DNA of 37,647 nucleotides from Candidatus Gallitreponema excrementavium (lineage in GTDB: Bacteria; Spirochaetota; Spirochaetia; Treponematales; Treponemataceae). Both the position numbers and the translations under genes were made by a program. The notes under the pieces were generated by a model. That model was not told where the DNA came from. It saw nothing but the letters and a program-made list of their open reading frames with translations, and searched no databases. The stretch covers positions 1 through 37,647 of the forward strand of contig JADIMM010000082.1 of the NCBI GenBank assembly GCA_017694795.1. Reading direction: 5' to 3'. Positions 16,322 through 24,737 of this stretch are shown here, one piece after another (the first letter of the stretch is position 1; the number at the start of each line of letters is the position of its first letter).

Positions 16322-17869
16322 ATGGCGGACAATTCTTTGGCGGTATCTTTGGATTTGGGAAAACTTACTATTCAGGATTTTATGAGGGAATTTAAGGCAG
16401 GAAAGGTTTCTTCCAAGGCTCTTACGGAAAATTTCCTTGCACTTTACAATCAGGACCGTGAATCCGAACTTCCTTTAAATGCTTTTTTGGAAATTTATGA
16501 CGATGCAGTTTCTCTTGCAGAAAAAGCTGACGAAGAACGCAGACAGGCAGAGGTTGCCGGCACATTGGACAAACTCTTTGAAGAAAAGCCTCTTTTAGGG
16601 ATTCCTTTTGCTGTTAAAGATAATATTTCTGTAAGGGGAAAGCATCTTACTTGTAGCAGTAAAATACTTCAGGGGTATGTAGCTCCTTATGATGCAACGG
16701 TAATCAGCCGTCTGAAGTCAGCAGGGGCAATCCCTCTTGGACGGTGTAACATGGATGAATTTGCCATGGGGTCTTCTACCGAGTATTCAATTTACGGGCC
16801 AACCAGAAATCCTGTTGACAGAAACTGCGTTTCCGGTGGTTCTTCCGGCGGTTCAACCGCTGCCGTCGCCGCAAACCAGGCAGTTTTCGGTCTTGGAACG
16901 GAAACAGGTGGTTCCGTAAGGTTGCCTGCAAGTTACTGCGGAATTTACGGCCTTAAACCTACCTATGGTGTTTTAAGCCGGTGGGGGGTTGTTGCATACG
17001 GAAGCTCCCTGGATCAGGTGGGGCTTTTAGGCAGAACTCCAGGGGATATAGGAATCCCCCTTGGTGTTCTTTCAGGAGTGGATTTTTATGATGATACAAG
17101 CCGGGACTTGCCTTTTAAAGAAGAGTTAAAAAAACTGGAACCTCTTTCCGGGGAGTCAATGGCTTCGTTAAGGATTGCAATTCCCAGGCAGTTTGCAGAG
17201 GCCAAAGGTCTGAACCGGGATGTTGCCAAAGTGTTTGAGCAGACAAAGGACTGGTTCTCATCTAAAGGGGCTGTTCTTGATATTGTTGATCTTCCGGTTC
17301 TGGATAGTGCTATTGCAAGTTATTATGTGATTGCCTTGAGTGAAGCTGCAAGCAATTTGAGCCGTTTTGACGGAGTGAGATACGGGGCGAGAGTGGATAA
17401 TGGAACCGGTTATGACGATTTGTATGTAGATACAAGAAGTGCGGGGTTCGGTCCCGAAGTAAAAAGAAGAATAATAATCGGTAACTATGTGTTGTCAGAA
17501 CAGTTTTCCGGAACCTGCTATAAAAAGGGTATGACAGTTAGGGCTAAAATCCAGGAAGAAGTTTCCCGGCTTTTTGAAAATTACGACCTTATTCTTTGTC
17601 CAACCTGTCCTACAACCGCATTTAAATTGGGCCAGAAGGTGGACGATCCCTTGGAGATGTATCTTTCAGACTTGTTTACAACCTTTGTTAATCTGGCAAG
17701 AATCCCTTCCCTTTCTGTTCCGGCAGGCAGGGATTCGGATAATCTTCCTGTCGGTATTCAGTTCGCCGGAGCCATGTTTTCTGATGTAAGGATTCTCCGG
17801 ATTGCCCAGACATGGGAAAACGAACATCCCTATTGCGGTTTCCCTGTTTGTAACGGAGGTGCAGAATGA
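16322..17869 (+). CDS. gatA: Asp-tRNA(Asn)/Glu-tRNA(Gln) amidotransferase subunit A
   Basis: The 515-residue glutaminase subunit of GatCAB. It hydrolyses glutamine and channels ammonia to GatB. The amidase-signature Ser-cisSer-Lys triad is intact: Lys in PFAVKDNIS near residue 97, and the Ser-rich loop SGGSSGGSTAAVAANQAVFG with the acyl-enzyme Ser in GTETGGSVRLPASYCG. The C-terminal half contains LILCPTCPTTAF and PVGIQFAG, as in other GatA proteins. A linker of about 15 residues around 80 (DEERRQAEVAGTLDK) is slightly longer than usual. The ribosome binding site GGAGAGGGGG lies in the end of gatC. The gene overlaps gatB by 4 bp (ATGA). Confidence 0.97.
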   Translation: MADNSLAVSLDLGKLTIQDFMREFKAGKVSSKALTENFLALYNQDRESELPLNAFLEIYDDAVSLAEKADEERRQAEVAGTLDKLFEEKPLLGIPFAVKDNISVRGKHLTCSSKILQGYVAPYDATVISRLKSAGAIPLGRCNMDEFAMGSSTEYSIYGPTRNPVDRNCVSGGSSGGSTAAVAANQAVFGLGTETGGSVRLPASYCGIYGLKPTYGVLSRWGVVAYGSSLDQVGLLGRTPGDIGIPLGVLSGVDFYDDTSRDLPFKEELKKLEPLSGESMASLRIAIPRQFAEAKGLNRDVAKVFEQTKDWFSSKGAVLDIVDLPVLDSAIASYYVIALSEAASNLSRFDGVRYGARVDNGTGYDDLYVDTRSAGFGPEVKRRIIIGNYVLSEQFSGTCYKKGMTVRAKIQEEVSRLFENYDLILCPTCPTTAFKLGQKVDDPLEMYLSDLFTTFVNLARIPSLSVPAGRDSDNLPVGIQFAGAMFSDVRILRIAQTWENEHPYCGFPVCNGGAE

Positions 17870-19344
17870 GCATAGAAAAGGTGGAAGTAATAATCGGGTG
17901 CGAAATTCACACCCAGCTGCTTACAGCTACAAAGGCCTTTTGTGCCTGTGAAAACCGGTACGGCGGAATGCCTAATTCCAGGGTTTGTCCTGTTTGCCTG
18001 GGACTACCCGGGGCAATGCCAAGAATAAGCAGCGAATATGTTAAGTTGGGGGCTGTAGCAGGATATGCCCTTAATTGTAAAATTGCTTCTTTTACAAAAT
18101 TCGACAGAAAGCATTATTTTTATCCGGATTTGGCAAAGGGGTATCAGATAACCCAGTATGATATTCCACTTTGCCAGGATGGGCTCGTAGAGTTAAGGGA
18201 TTTGGAAGGGAATATCCTCCGTTCCGTCCGTGTTGAGAGAATCCATCTTGAGGAAGACGTAGGAAAAAGTCTCCATTTGGAGGGGGCCCACAGTTACATA
18301 GACTATAACCGTTCCGGAACTCCATTGATAGAGATTGTAACCAAGCCGGATATGAGATCCCCCGAAGAAGCAGCATTGTTTATGCAGACAGTTCAGGAAA
18401 TTCTCCGGTATGTCGGAATTACCAAAGGAAACCTGGAAGAAGGTAATATGCGTTGCGATGCAAACATCAACCTTAAAATTACCGAAGACGGAAAAGAATA
18501 CAGGACCCCTATATCGGAAATTAAAAATCTGAACTCTTTCAGGGCTATTAAAGATGCCTGCAACTATGAAATCAAAAGACAGAAAGAAGAGTTTATCAAC
18601 GACAGACAGGAATATGTGGCTGGCTATAAAAGAACCATGGGCTGGGACGAAGAAAAGGGTGAAACAGTTATCCAGAGAACAAAGAATTCTTTTGTTGATT
18701 ACCGTTTTGTTGTCGAACCTGACATCAAGCCTTTTTACATATCAGAAGAATTTAAAGCAGAAGCCTTTAAAATGGTAGGTGAACTGCCGGCTGCAAAGCG
18801 TGAAAGATTGAAAAAAGAATTCGGGCTTTCAGACTTTGATGTACAGACTTTAACTTCTTCCAGGGAATTGGTTCTTTGGTTTGAAAAAACAGCATCTCTT
18901 TCCGATGACCCTAAAAAAGCCGCAAACTGGATTCTTGCAGAAGTACTGGCGGTTTTGAACGAAAAGAATATCGGAATTTCAGAGCTTAATATTACTCCGG
19001 AACAGCTTTCGCAGCTTATAAATGCAATAAGCCGCAACAATATTACAGGTAAGCAGGGCAAAGAGGTTTTTGCCTTAATGCTGGAAACAGGGAAAAATCC
19101 CCAGGATATAATAAAAGAGAAAGGATTCCAACAGGTTTCCGACCAAGGCGAGATTGAAACCTTTGTGGAACAAGCCATAAATGCCAATCCTAAAGCTGTA
19201 GAAGATTTTAAAAAGGGGAAGACCAATGTGGTGGGATGGCTTATGGGACAGGTTATGAAATTATCAAGGGGACAGGCAAACCCTGAGACTGCTACAAGGC
19301 TGCTAAAAAAGCGGCTTTCAGAAATTACCGGCATCCAGCTTTGA
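17866..19344 (+). CDS. gatB: Asp-tRNA(Asn)/Glu-tRNA(Gln) amidotransferase subunit B
   Basis: The 492-residue GatB kinase-amidotransferase subunit, which phosphorylates the misacylated Glu or Asp and transfers ammonia to it. Hallmarks are VIIGCEIHTQLLT at the N-terminus, CPVCLGLPGAMP, FDRKHYFYPDLAKGYQITQY, LEEDVGKSLH, DYNRSGTPLIEIVTKPD and EEGNMRCDANI. A zinc-site set of cysteines (C26, C28, C42, C45 region) is present. The C-terminal helical and YqeY-like tail domain that binds tRNA is intact, ending VVGWLMGQVMKLSRGQANP. ATGA overlap with gatA and GGAGGTG before the start indicate coupled translation. Confidence 0.97.
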   Translation: MSIEKVEVIIGCEIHTQLLTATKAFCACENRYGGMPNSRVCPVCLGLPGAMPRISSEYVKLGAVAGYALNCKIASFTKFDRKHYFYPDLAKGYQITQYDIPLCQDGLVELRDLEGNILRSVRVERIHLEEDVGKSLHLEGAHSYIDYNRSGTPLIEIVTKPDMRSPEEAALFMQTVQEILRYVGITKGNLEEGNMRCDANINLKITEDGKEYRTPISEIKNLNSFRAIKDACNYEIKRQKEEFINDRQEYVAGYKRTMGWDEEKGETVIQRTKNSFVDYRFVVEPDIKPFYISEEFKAEAFKMVGELPAAKRERLKKEFGLSDFDVQTLTSSRELVLWFEKTASLSDDPKKAANWILAEVLAVLNEKNIGISELNITPEQLSQLINAISRNNITGKQGKEVFALMLETGKNPQDIIKEKGFQQVSDQGEIETFVEQAINANPKAVEDFKKGKTNVVGWLMGQVMKLSRGQANPETATRLLKKRLSEITGIQL

Positions 19345-19387
19345 CCGGGATGCAGAATAAGAACTATCGTGGCTGTACGGGGGTTGG

Positions 19388-20185
19388 ATGAAAGAATCTT
19401 TTTCGGATTATTATTCCCGGATTAGGGATAGCGGAGTTTACAGCAGAATTTCCCCTTTGAGAGGCAGAGGGTATTACCTTTATTGTAATAACAACCGCCG
19501 TTTTCTGGATATGTACCTTGAAGGAGGTGCATACCTGTCCGGAAGGCGGAGTGGAAAATCCCAGCTTGTGTTTAAAAACAGTCTGGAAAAAGGGCTTACG
19601 GGAGGCTTGCAGGTACGGCATCTGGAAGGCAGGTTTGCAGTTTCGGTAAAGCGTTTTCTCGGTTGTTTTATGGGGGTGGATTTTGGAAGCTGGAATGTGG
19701 AAGCTTTTTCCCCTCAGGAACTTACCCCTGATTTACCCTTGTACCGCCCTTGGCTTGAATATAAAAATTGGGATTTTTCCCGTGCTTTTGCAATTATAAA
19801 TCCCTTTCCTTGGAGTGAGGCCCCTGTGCCGGTGATTTTTCCACACGGTTGTCAGGCAGGAGGGGCAGGAAGAAAGGTTTCCCCTCCTTTTTTGGCGGCT
19901 TCTGCCAGGGCTTTTGATGATTTGACCGCCGTAGTAAAACAAATCCGGACTGAAGATTTTGCCCGGTTTGATAAGGAAATCCCGGTGAAAGTTTTTGAAC
20001 GAAAAGGGCCTTATTTATTTTATTCTGCGGATTTTGATGAAAATCCCCTGGAGATATTTCTGAAGGCGCTGGATTTTAATCTTTTGCTTTCACCTTGCAA
20101 AGAGCTCCCCTCTTTTATTCCTCCTGAAGTAACAGGCAGTGAAATTATAAAATTCTGCCGGCATTTAAAAGAATCCGGTTTTTAA
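19388..20185 (+). CDS. Shrunken aminotransferase-like protein, probably not PLP-dependent
   Basis: A 265-residue protein I do not recognise as a named family. The first 75 residues (YYLYCNNNRRFLDMYLEGGAYLSGRRSG to LEKGL) resemble the N-terminal arm of class III PLP aminotransferases. The last 70 (VFERKGPYLFYSADF to LNLLLSPCKELPSFIPPEVTG, then a final helix) resemble their C-terminal small domain. The large central domain that normally holds the PLP-binding lysine is reduced to about 110 residues without a recognisable cofactor motif. It may be a diverged structural remnant with a new role. GGGGG precedes the ATG. It lies 43 bp after gatB and could be cotranscribed. Confidence 0.55.
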   Translation: MKESFSDYYSRIRDSGVYSRISPLRGRGYYLYCNNNRRFLDMYLEGGAYLSGRRSGKSQLVFKNSLEKGLTGGLQVRHLEGRFAVSVKRFLGCFMGVDFGSWNVEAFSPQELTPDLPLYRPWLEYKNWDFSRAFAIINPFPWSEAPVPVIFPHGCQAGGAGRKVSPPFLAASARAFDDLTAVVKQIRTEDFARFDKEIPVKVFERKGPYLFYSADFDENPLEIFLKALDFNLLLSPCKELPSFIPPEVTGSEIIKFCRHLKESGF

Positions 20186-20223
20186 ATTTACAGGTTTTGT
20201 AAAACATCTTTAGTTTTTGGGGA

Positions 20224-20253
20224 AAGGACAATTTACCCCGGAAAATTGTCCTT
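20224..20253. terminator. Hairpin between converging genes, possible bidirectional terminator
   Basis: AAGGACAATTT (20224-20234) pairs perfectly with AAATTGTCCTT (20243-20253) around an 8-nt loop. It lies between two genes that end toward each other. Neither strand has a strong U-tract after it, so it may be a 3'-end stabiliser as much as a terminator. Confidence 0.5.
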
Positions 20254-20286
20254 AGACTAGTAAGGTCAAACTGGACTGAATCTTTA

Positions 20287-22578
20287 TCAAATTGAATCTT
20301 TTATCAAAGATGAAACAGGAACTATGTCGTATCCGCTTTCCAAAAGTCCGTTAATCAAAAGTTCAAGTTTGTCGTAAAGATAATCAGTTCTCGTTCCGGC
20401 AGGGCTTCCTACTCTTATGGGAATAACCGATCCGGGTTTCTTTTCTGCAAGGATTCTTTCCACCAGTTTGCTGCTGTTCATGTAAAGCCCGGTAAGGGTT
20501 CCGCTGTCCTCGAGACATACCCAGTCAAGGGAATCCACATCATATCCTACATAAGTGTACCCGGCCTCTTTTCCTGCACTGACGATTATGTCCGATAGTG
20601 TGTAATATGCCGGATGCCACAGCAGGGAAAGCTCTTTCCCCGTTATACCGTAGTAATCGTCTTCGTTGCGGGCAAGCCCCCTGGAAATAAAATTCTTGTC
20701 AATTTTATACTTTGAAGAATTCAAGTCCGATGTGGTAAAAAACATGGAACCTATTTCATGGCCGGCAAGGGTTATTTCCTTTACAGCAGAAGGATTCCGC
20801 CTCATGAATTCGCCATTCAAAAAGAAAGTTGCCTTTATACCGTATTTATTGAGGATAAACAGAATTGATGGGATTCCTTCGCTGTTATCAAGGGCGTCAA
20901 ATGTAAGGGCGATTTCCCTTTTCTTTGTCCTGGAACCATGAAAGAATACCCCGTCTTTGTTGTCAGCTTCTTCCCTGTAATTTTCAAGGTTGTCATACAT
21001 GCAAACCGGATCATTAAAAAGCGGTACAGTGCGGCTAAGTCCTGTGTTTTGTCTTAGGTAAATGCTGTTTAAAAATAAGGGGGATTTACTTGTGTCCAGG
21101 TATACCCTCCACTGGGAATTCTGGTTGGAAACCTTTGTCGTAAGAGCGTCCGGTTTTTCATCCCATATTCCCCTGGAATTCTGTACATATCTTTTGCCCT
21201 GGCTGTCCACTACTATAGAATTTGAGCCTTCTTCCCAGCCGTAGCTGTTTACAGATGAAAAAAACAAAACAGAGGTTTTTCCTGTAAGAGTATTCCAGGA
21301 ACGGACTGTTTCCACTCCTCCAACATAAAGTGTTATGCTGTCCCCCCAGTCTGCCGAGACAACTTCTTCCGTCAAAAGGCTTCCGGTCTGATTCCAGGTT
21401 TCAAAATCATATACAATTACTCCTTCGTCAGTAAGAACCGCCATCTTTCTGGCGTCAGTGGAAAGGGAAAAATCCTTTGCGTTTTCCGGGACAGGAAGGC
21501 TTTCAAAGGCCGTAAGATTCTGATTTTCCTGCCTTGCCCTGAACAGATGGGTTTTAAGTTTTCCACTTTCCACAGAGTATGATACAACAACAGGATCTCC
21601 TGTTGCAGTCCAGAAAAATCCTACATCCGCACAATTCCCGGGAAGGAAAAGCGACGGGCGTACGATTCCGCCGGCAGGATACGAATAGTCATCCCCGTTA
21701 AGTGAAATATAGAAAACCAGCCGGTTTTTTACGGAAACCATTATCTGGTCTCCCGATGGCGAAACCTGGAATTTGTCATAGGAACTTTCAAAGTCAAAAG
21801 GCAGCTTTCCGCAAAGATTTCCTATGCCTAAAAGATCAGAATACAAACTTCTTGTAAAAAGCTCCGAAACATAGACATTGAATACGGAATCTCCATTTAT
21901 GTACACAAAGCGGTTTGGGGAATACCAGGAAACATTGGAAAGTGTCCCCTCACCGATATATCTGAAATTTTCTTCCACTACGGTAGTGGTGCTGTTGTAA
22001 AATCCCGGTCTGGAAAAAAACAGCCGGCCATTGTTTTCGTAAATAAAGGCGGAGGAATCAGAAGCCCATAAAACAGGTGTATTCCCTGTGTATCTTTCAA
22101 CATCTTCCGCTACAGTATAAAAATCCCCTGTTTTTACATCAGAAAGGATCAGATCTCCGGTTGTAAATGTTTTACCGCTCCAATACACAATCCATTCCCC
22201 GTCAGGGCTTGTTGAAAACGGAGGCAGTGCCCCTGAAGTAATTGTTGCTCCCTTGGTAAAATCCTTAAAACCTTCCATCAGTGTCAGTTTTCTTGCTGCT
22301 GTCTGATACCGGACAACTCCAAACCTGTTCCTTACCTGGAGAATCCTCCCCTGATCCAGGATTTGCAGGGACTCCGGATACCATGTCTGCTGGATTGTTT
22401 GCCCCAGATCAAGATTGTGTGAAAACAAAACGGAGTAGCTTTCTTTCCCCGGAACATCGACTTCCGCAGAAAAAAGCAGCTGGTTATCGCTATTTAAATC
22501 AAGGCCTCCGAAAACCAATTCTCCATGAACAGAAAAAAAAGACAGAAAAAACAGAACAACAAGGGCTGGACGTTTCAT
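20287..22578 (-). CDS. Secreted beta-propeller / NodB-like protein with degenerate deacetylase site
   Basis: A 763-residue secreted protein. The signal peptide is MKRPALVVLFFLSFFSVHG. Residues 20-530 show repeated strand-turn patterns with WVVYWSG-, VLWASDSSAF- and MAVLTDEGVIVYDFE-like blades, suggesting a TolB/WD40-type propeller. From about residue 550 a NodB polysaccharide-deacetylase fold follows (REIALTFDALDNSEG, YGIKATFFLNGEFMRRNP, LAGHEIGSM, YTYVGYDVDSLDW). Key catalytic residues are changed: the usual TFDD is TFDA, the H-x3-H zinc pair after GHEIG is SMFFTTS, and the late Leu-x-His motif reads IPIRVG. It is therefore probably not a zinc deacetylase and may bind a glycan instead. Start choice: ATG 22578 has GGGAGGT; the upstream ATG 22626 lacks a signal. 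Confidence 0.75.
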   Translation of the reverse strand: MKRPALVVLFFLSFFSVHGELVFGGLDLNSDNQLLFSAEVDVPGKESYSVLFSHNLDLGQTIQQTWYPESLQILDQGRILQVRNRFGVVRYQTAARKLTLMEGFKDFTKGATITSGALPPFSTSPDGEWIVYWSGKTFTTGDLILSDVKTGDFYTVAEDVERYTGNTPVLWASDSSAFIYENNGRLFFSRPGFYNSTTTVVEENFRYIGEGTLSNVSWYSPNRFVYINGDSVFNVYVSELFTRSLYSDLLGIGNLCGKLPFDFESSYDKFQVSPSGDQIMVSVKNRLVFYISLNGDDYSYPAGGIVRPSLFLPGNCADVGFFWTATGDPVVVSYSVESGKLKTHLFRARQENQNLTAFESLPVPENAKDFSLSTDARKMAVLTDEGVIVYDFETWNQTGSLLTEEVVSADWGDSITLYVGGVETVRSWNTLTGKTSVLFFSSVNSYGWEEGSNSIVVDSQGKRYVQNSRGIWDEKPDALTTKVSNQNSQWRVYLDTSKSPLFLNSIYLRQNTGLSRTVPLFNDPVCMYDNLENYREEADNKDGVFFHGSRTKKREIALTFDALDNSEGIPSILFILNKYGIKATFFLNGEFMRRNPSAVKEITLAGHEIGSMFFTTSDLNSSKYKIDKNFISRGLARNEDDYYGITGKELSLLWHPAYYTLSDIIVSAGKEAGYTYVGYDVDSLDWVCLEDSGTLTGLYMNSSKLVERILAEKKPGSVIPIRVGSPAGTRTDYLYDKLELLINGLLESGYDIVPVSSLIKDSI

Positions 22579-22639
22579 TGCACCTCCCTGGATTTTAAAA
22601 ACAGGCAAAAAGAAGTAGTATAACAACAGAATGGGGTGG

Positions 22640-22768
22640 TTACATTTCTTCAGAATAAATTACTGTCTGAATATCCTCATCTGCACTTTCTGCAACTACA
22701 GATGCTGATGTCCTGACAAATAAAAAAACTGCAAATAATGCAACAATTACAATTACAAGTTTTTTCAT
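22640..22768 (-). CDS. 42-residue membrane or secreted peptide
   Basis: A short open frame, MKKLVIVIVALFAVFLFVRT, followed by a polar acidic tail (SADEDIQTVIYSEEM). The N-terminus has two lysines and an 18-residue hydrophobic core, like a signal anchor or signal peptide. GGAG lies about 8 nt before the ATG. It sits between the M23 peptidase terminator and the propeller protein on the same strand, 61 bp upstream of the latter. I recognise no family. The combination of ribosome binding site, correct codon order and position makes a real gene more likely than chance, though it is short. Confidence 0.55.
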   Translation of the reverse strand: MKKLVIVIVALFAVFLFVRTSASVVAESADEDIQTVIYSEEM

Positions 22769-22811
22769 CCCGAACTCCACAATTTTGATTTAGTGTATGA
22801 TAACACAGTTT

Positions 22812-22852
22812 AAAAAATAGGGCAATCCCTGTTTAAGGAAATTGATTGCCCT
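22812..22852 (-). terminator. Rho-independent terminator of the M23 peptidase gene
   Basis: On the minus strand, AGGGCAATC (from 22852) pairs with GATTGCCCT (to 22819), followed by A and then TTTTTT (22817-22812). It begins about 12 bp after the M23 stop codon. The loop is 16 nt and can form inner pairs. Confidence 0.75.
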
Positions 22853-22864
22853 GTATAAACTTAG

Positions 22865-24172
22865 CTATTTTAACAATTTCCGGTCCAAGACATTGAATGG
22901 GTCTATTACCACACCGTTTTTGTACACAGAAAGGTGCAGGTGGTAACCGGTGGAATATCCCGTGGTTCCGACTTTTCCGATTTCCTGACCCTGGGATACA
23001 ACCTGGCCCTGTTTAACGGAAAAGCTGTTCAGATGTCCGTACATAGTCTGATACCCGGAATTTCCGTGTGTCACGATAATATAGTTGCCGTAAACCCTGC
23101 TCTGTCCCACAACGGCTATTTTTCCGTCAAGGGCTGCCTTTATGGGTGTATTTTTGGGAGCTGCAATATCAATTCCGTTGTGGAACTGCCTTGCCCCTGT
23201 AAAAGGATCCGCCCTGTATCCGAAACCGGAAGTAAAGCGTCCGATGACCGGATATATGAACAGTTCCCCCATTGCCTTTCTGTATTCCATAAGGCTCATG
23301 GTTCCCCCGGGGATAAACAGCTTTGTCCCTGCATTTATGCTTTCAGAGTCCAAATCATTTGCGTCAAGAATTGAATTAACGCTGACCCCGTATTTATTTG
23401 CAATAGCCCCCAGTGTCTCACCCTTTGCGGTTGTATGGATTATTCCGTCCATGTTGGGCACAAGGAGTTTTGTTCCGACCTGCAGCTTTGTGGCATTTGG
23501 GATATTGTTTACCGAAAGTAATGTATCATATCGCTTTAAGCCGGATTTGTATGTTATACCGGAAATGCTGTCGCCGGATTTAACCACATAATTTTTATAT
23601 TCTACCTTTGGTATTATAAGGCTTGTGGTATTTGCCTGTCCCGGGATTCTTTCAGAGGGTGGAAAAACGAAACCGTACATTGCCCCGGTAACCGTTGCAT
23701 CTTTTGCGAAGCTGAAATTATTCATGTGGTAATGATACGAGGAAAATTCCCAAACAGCAGGAACTGTAAAAAAGAGGACAGAAAAAACAGTCATTACCAA
23801 CCCGGTAATCAAAAGGGTCTTTGCAGAAGCCGGTTCCTCCAGTTTTTCCTGTAAAACAGCTTTTGGTCTGTTGATAAGTTTTTCCCTTACTTTCGTCCAC
23901 AGAATTCTTGTAGGCAGAGTGCGGTATTTTTTTTCGATCTGCACCACCTGTGCTCCTGCCACCCTGTGGCGGCTTTGGTTTTCTACTGAAACCTTGCGTT
24001 TTGCTTTATGCACGGGGTAATCCATATCAAAAATATCCCTGTAATTTCCTTTCATAAGCTCATTTATGGAAAGGCTTTTTTTGGGTTTCGACGGCTTTTC
24101 CCTCAAGTGGCCGTATTTTACAGGGGGTTCCTTAATTAATTCATCCAAAGTATATAAAGACGATGCATTCAT
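22865..24172 (-). CDS. LysM / M23 family metallopeptidase (membrane-anchored murein hydrolase)
   Basis: A peptidase of about 435 residues likely to cleave peptidoglycan cross-links in the periplasm, or to activate amidases like NlpD/EnvC. From N to C: a basic cytosolic region, one transmembrane helix (LLITGLVMTVFSVLFFTVPA), two LysM repeats (VVKSGDSISGITYKSG and TAKGETLGAIANKYGV), and an M23 domain with TSGFGYRADPFTG, FHNGIDIAA (zinc His and Asp) and YHLHLSVY with the distal His. The catalytic set looks complete, so real hydrolase activity is plausible. The start is uncertain: ATG 24172 gives MNASSLYTLDEL, and ATG 24205 gives 11 more residues; neither has a clear ribosome binding site. It is divergent from lepB with only about 50 bp between the starts. 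Confidence 0.88.
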   Translation of the reverse strand: MNASSLYTLDELIKEPPVKYGHLREKPSKPKKSLSINELMKGNYRDIFDMDYPVHKAKRKVSVENQSRHRVAGAQVVQIEKKYRTLPTRILWTKVREKLINRPKAVLQEKLEEPASAKTLLITGLVMTVFSVLFFTVPAVWEFSSYHYHMNNFSFAKDATVTGAMYGFVFPPSERIPGQANTTSLIIPKVEYKNYVVKSGDSISGITYKSGLKRYDTLLSVNNIPNATKLQVGTKLLVPNMDGIIHTTAKGETLGAIANKYGVSVNSILDANDLDSESINAGTKLFIPGGTMSLMEYRKAMGELFIYPVIGRFTSGFGYRADPFTGARQFHNGIDIAAPKNTPIKAALDGKIAVVGQSRVYGNYIIVTHGNSGYQTMYGHLNSFSVKQGQVVSQGQEIGKVGTTGYSTGYHLHLSVYKNGVVIDPFNVLDRKLLK

Positions 24173-24182
24173 GTTTTTTCTA

Positions 24183-24211
24183 TCGACATTATTTGATTCA
24201 ATCATTAGAAT
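24183..24211 (+). promoter_or_regulatory. Candidate promoter of the lepB operon
   Basis: TCGACA (24183-24188) and TAGAAT (24206-24211), each 5/6 to consensus, are separated by exactly 17 bp. The -10 box ends 10 bp before the lepB ATG at 24222, implying a leaderless or very short-leader transcript, and no Shine-Dalgarno sequence is visible. The site overlaps the 5' end of the divergent M23 gene if that gene starts at 24205. Confidence 0.5.
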
Positions 24212-24221
24212 AAAACTTTGT

Positions 24222-24737
24222 ATGGGCATAAATAATCTTATACGTGAAGTAGGACGGATTTCAGCTTTTGTAGTATTTCTTGTGTTGCTCAAGACATCTG
24301 TCATCGATTTTATGGTTGTAAGTGGCGTTTCCATGTCCCCTTATCTTTCTGACGGGGAGCTGATTCTCGTAAACAAAACAGCTTACGGTATTTTAAACCC
24401 TTTTTCCGACGGGTATATAGTCAGGTGCCGCGGGGTTGAACCGGGGGATGTTGTCATTTATCCCATGAACGGCAGGTATGTTGTAAAACGTTGCAGGGGT
24501 TTGGAGGGTGAACGGGTGGAAGTTTCCTCTGAAAACGGATATAGTTTGAAAGTAAACGGGGAAAGTTTCCCGCTGTCTGAGACAGAGTACAGGCATTATA
24601 AAGATGTGAAGGCTGTTCCTGAGAATATGTTTTTTGCTGTAGGTGACAATATTTCCTATTCGGTGGATTCCAGGGATTACGGTTTTGTTTCACTGGAAAA
24701 TGTGAGAGGTAAGGTTTTCAAGCTGAAAAAGAGATGA
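24222..24737 (+). CDS. lepB: Type I signal peptidase
   Basis: A 171-residue signal peptidase I that removes signal peptides at the outer face of the cytoplasmic membrane. One N-terminal transmembrane segment (about 12-33) precedes Ser37 in the box B motif VSGVSMSPYL. The general base Lys89 is in RYVVKRCRG. Box E GDNISYSVDSRDYG begins at residue 131. These give a complete Ser-Lys dyad. The protein is shorter than E. coli LepB because the large extracytoplasmic insertion is missing, as in many Gram-positive types. It starts the operon with the PBP, which overlaps by ATGA. Confidence 0.92.
   Translation: MGINNLIREVGRISAFVVFLVLLKTSVIDFMVVSGVSMSPYLSDGELILVNKTAYGILNPFSDGYIVRCRGVEPGDVVIYPMNGRYVVKRCRGLEGERVEVSSENGYSLKVNGESFPLSETEYRHYKDVKAVPENMFFAVGDNISYSVDSRDYGFVSLENVRGKVFKLKKR

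Noticed and set aside
18735..19334. Minus-strand open frame of 199 residues inside gatB
   Set aside because: It lies fully within a clearly coding gene and has no supporting signals.
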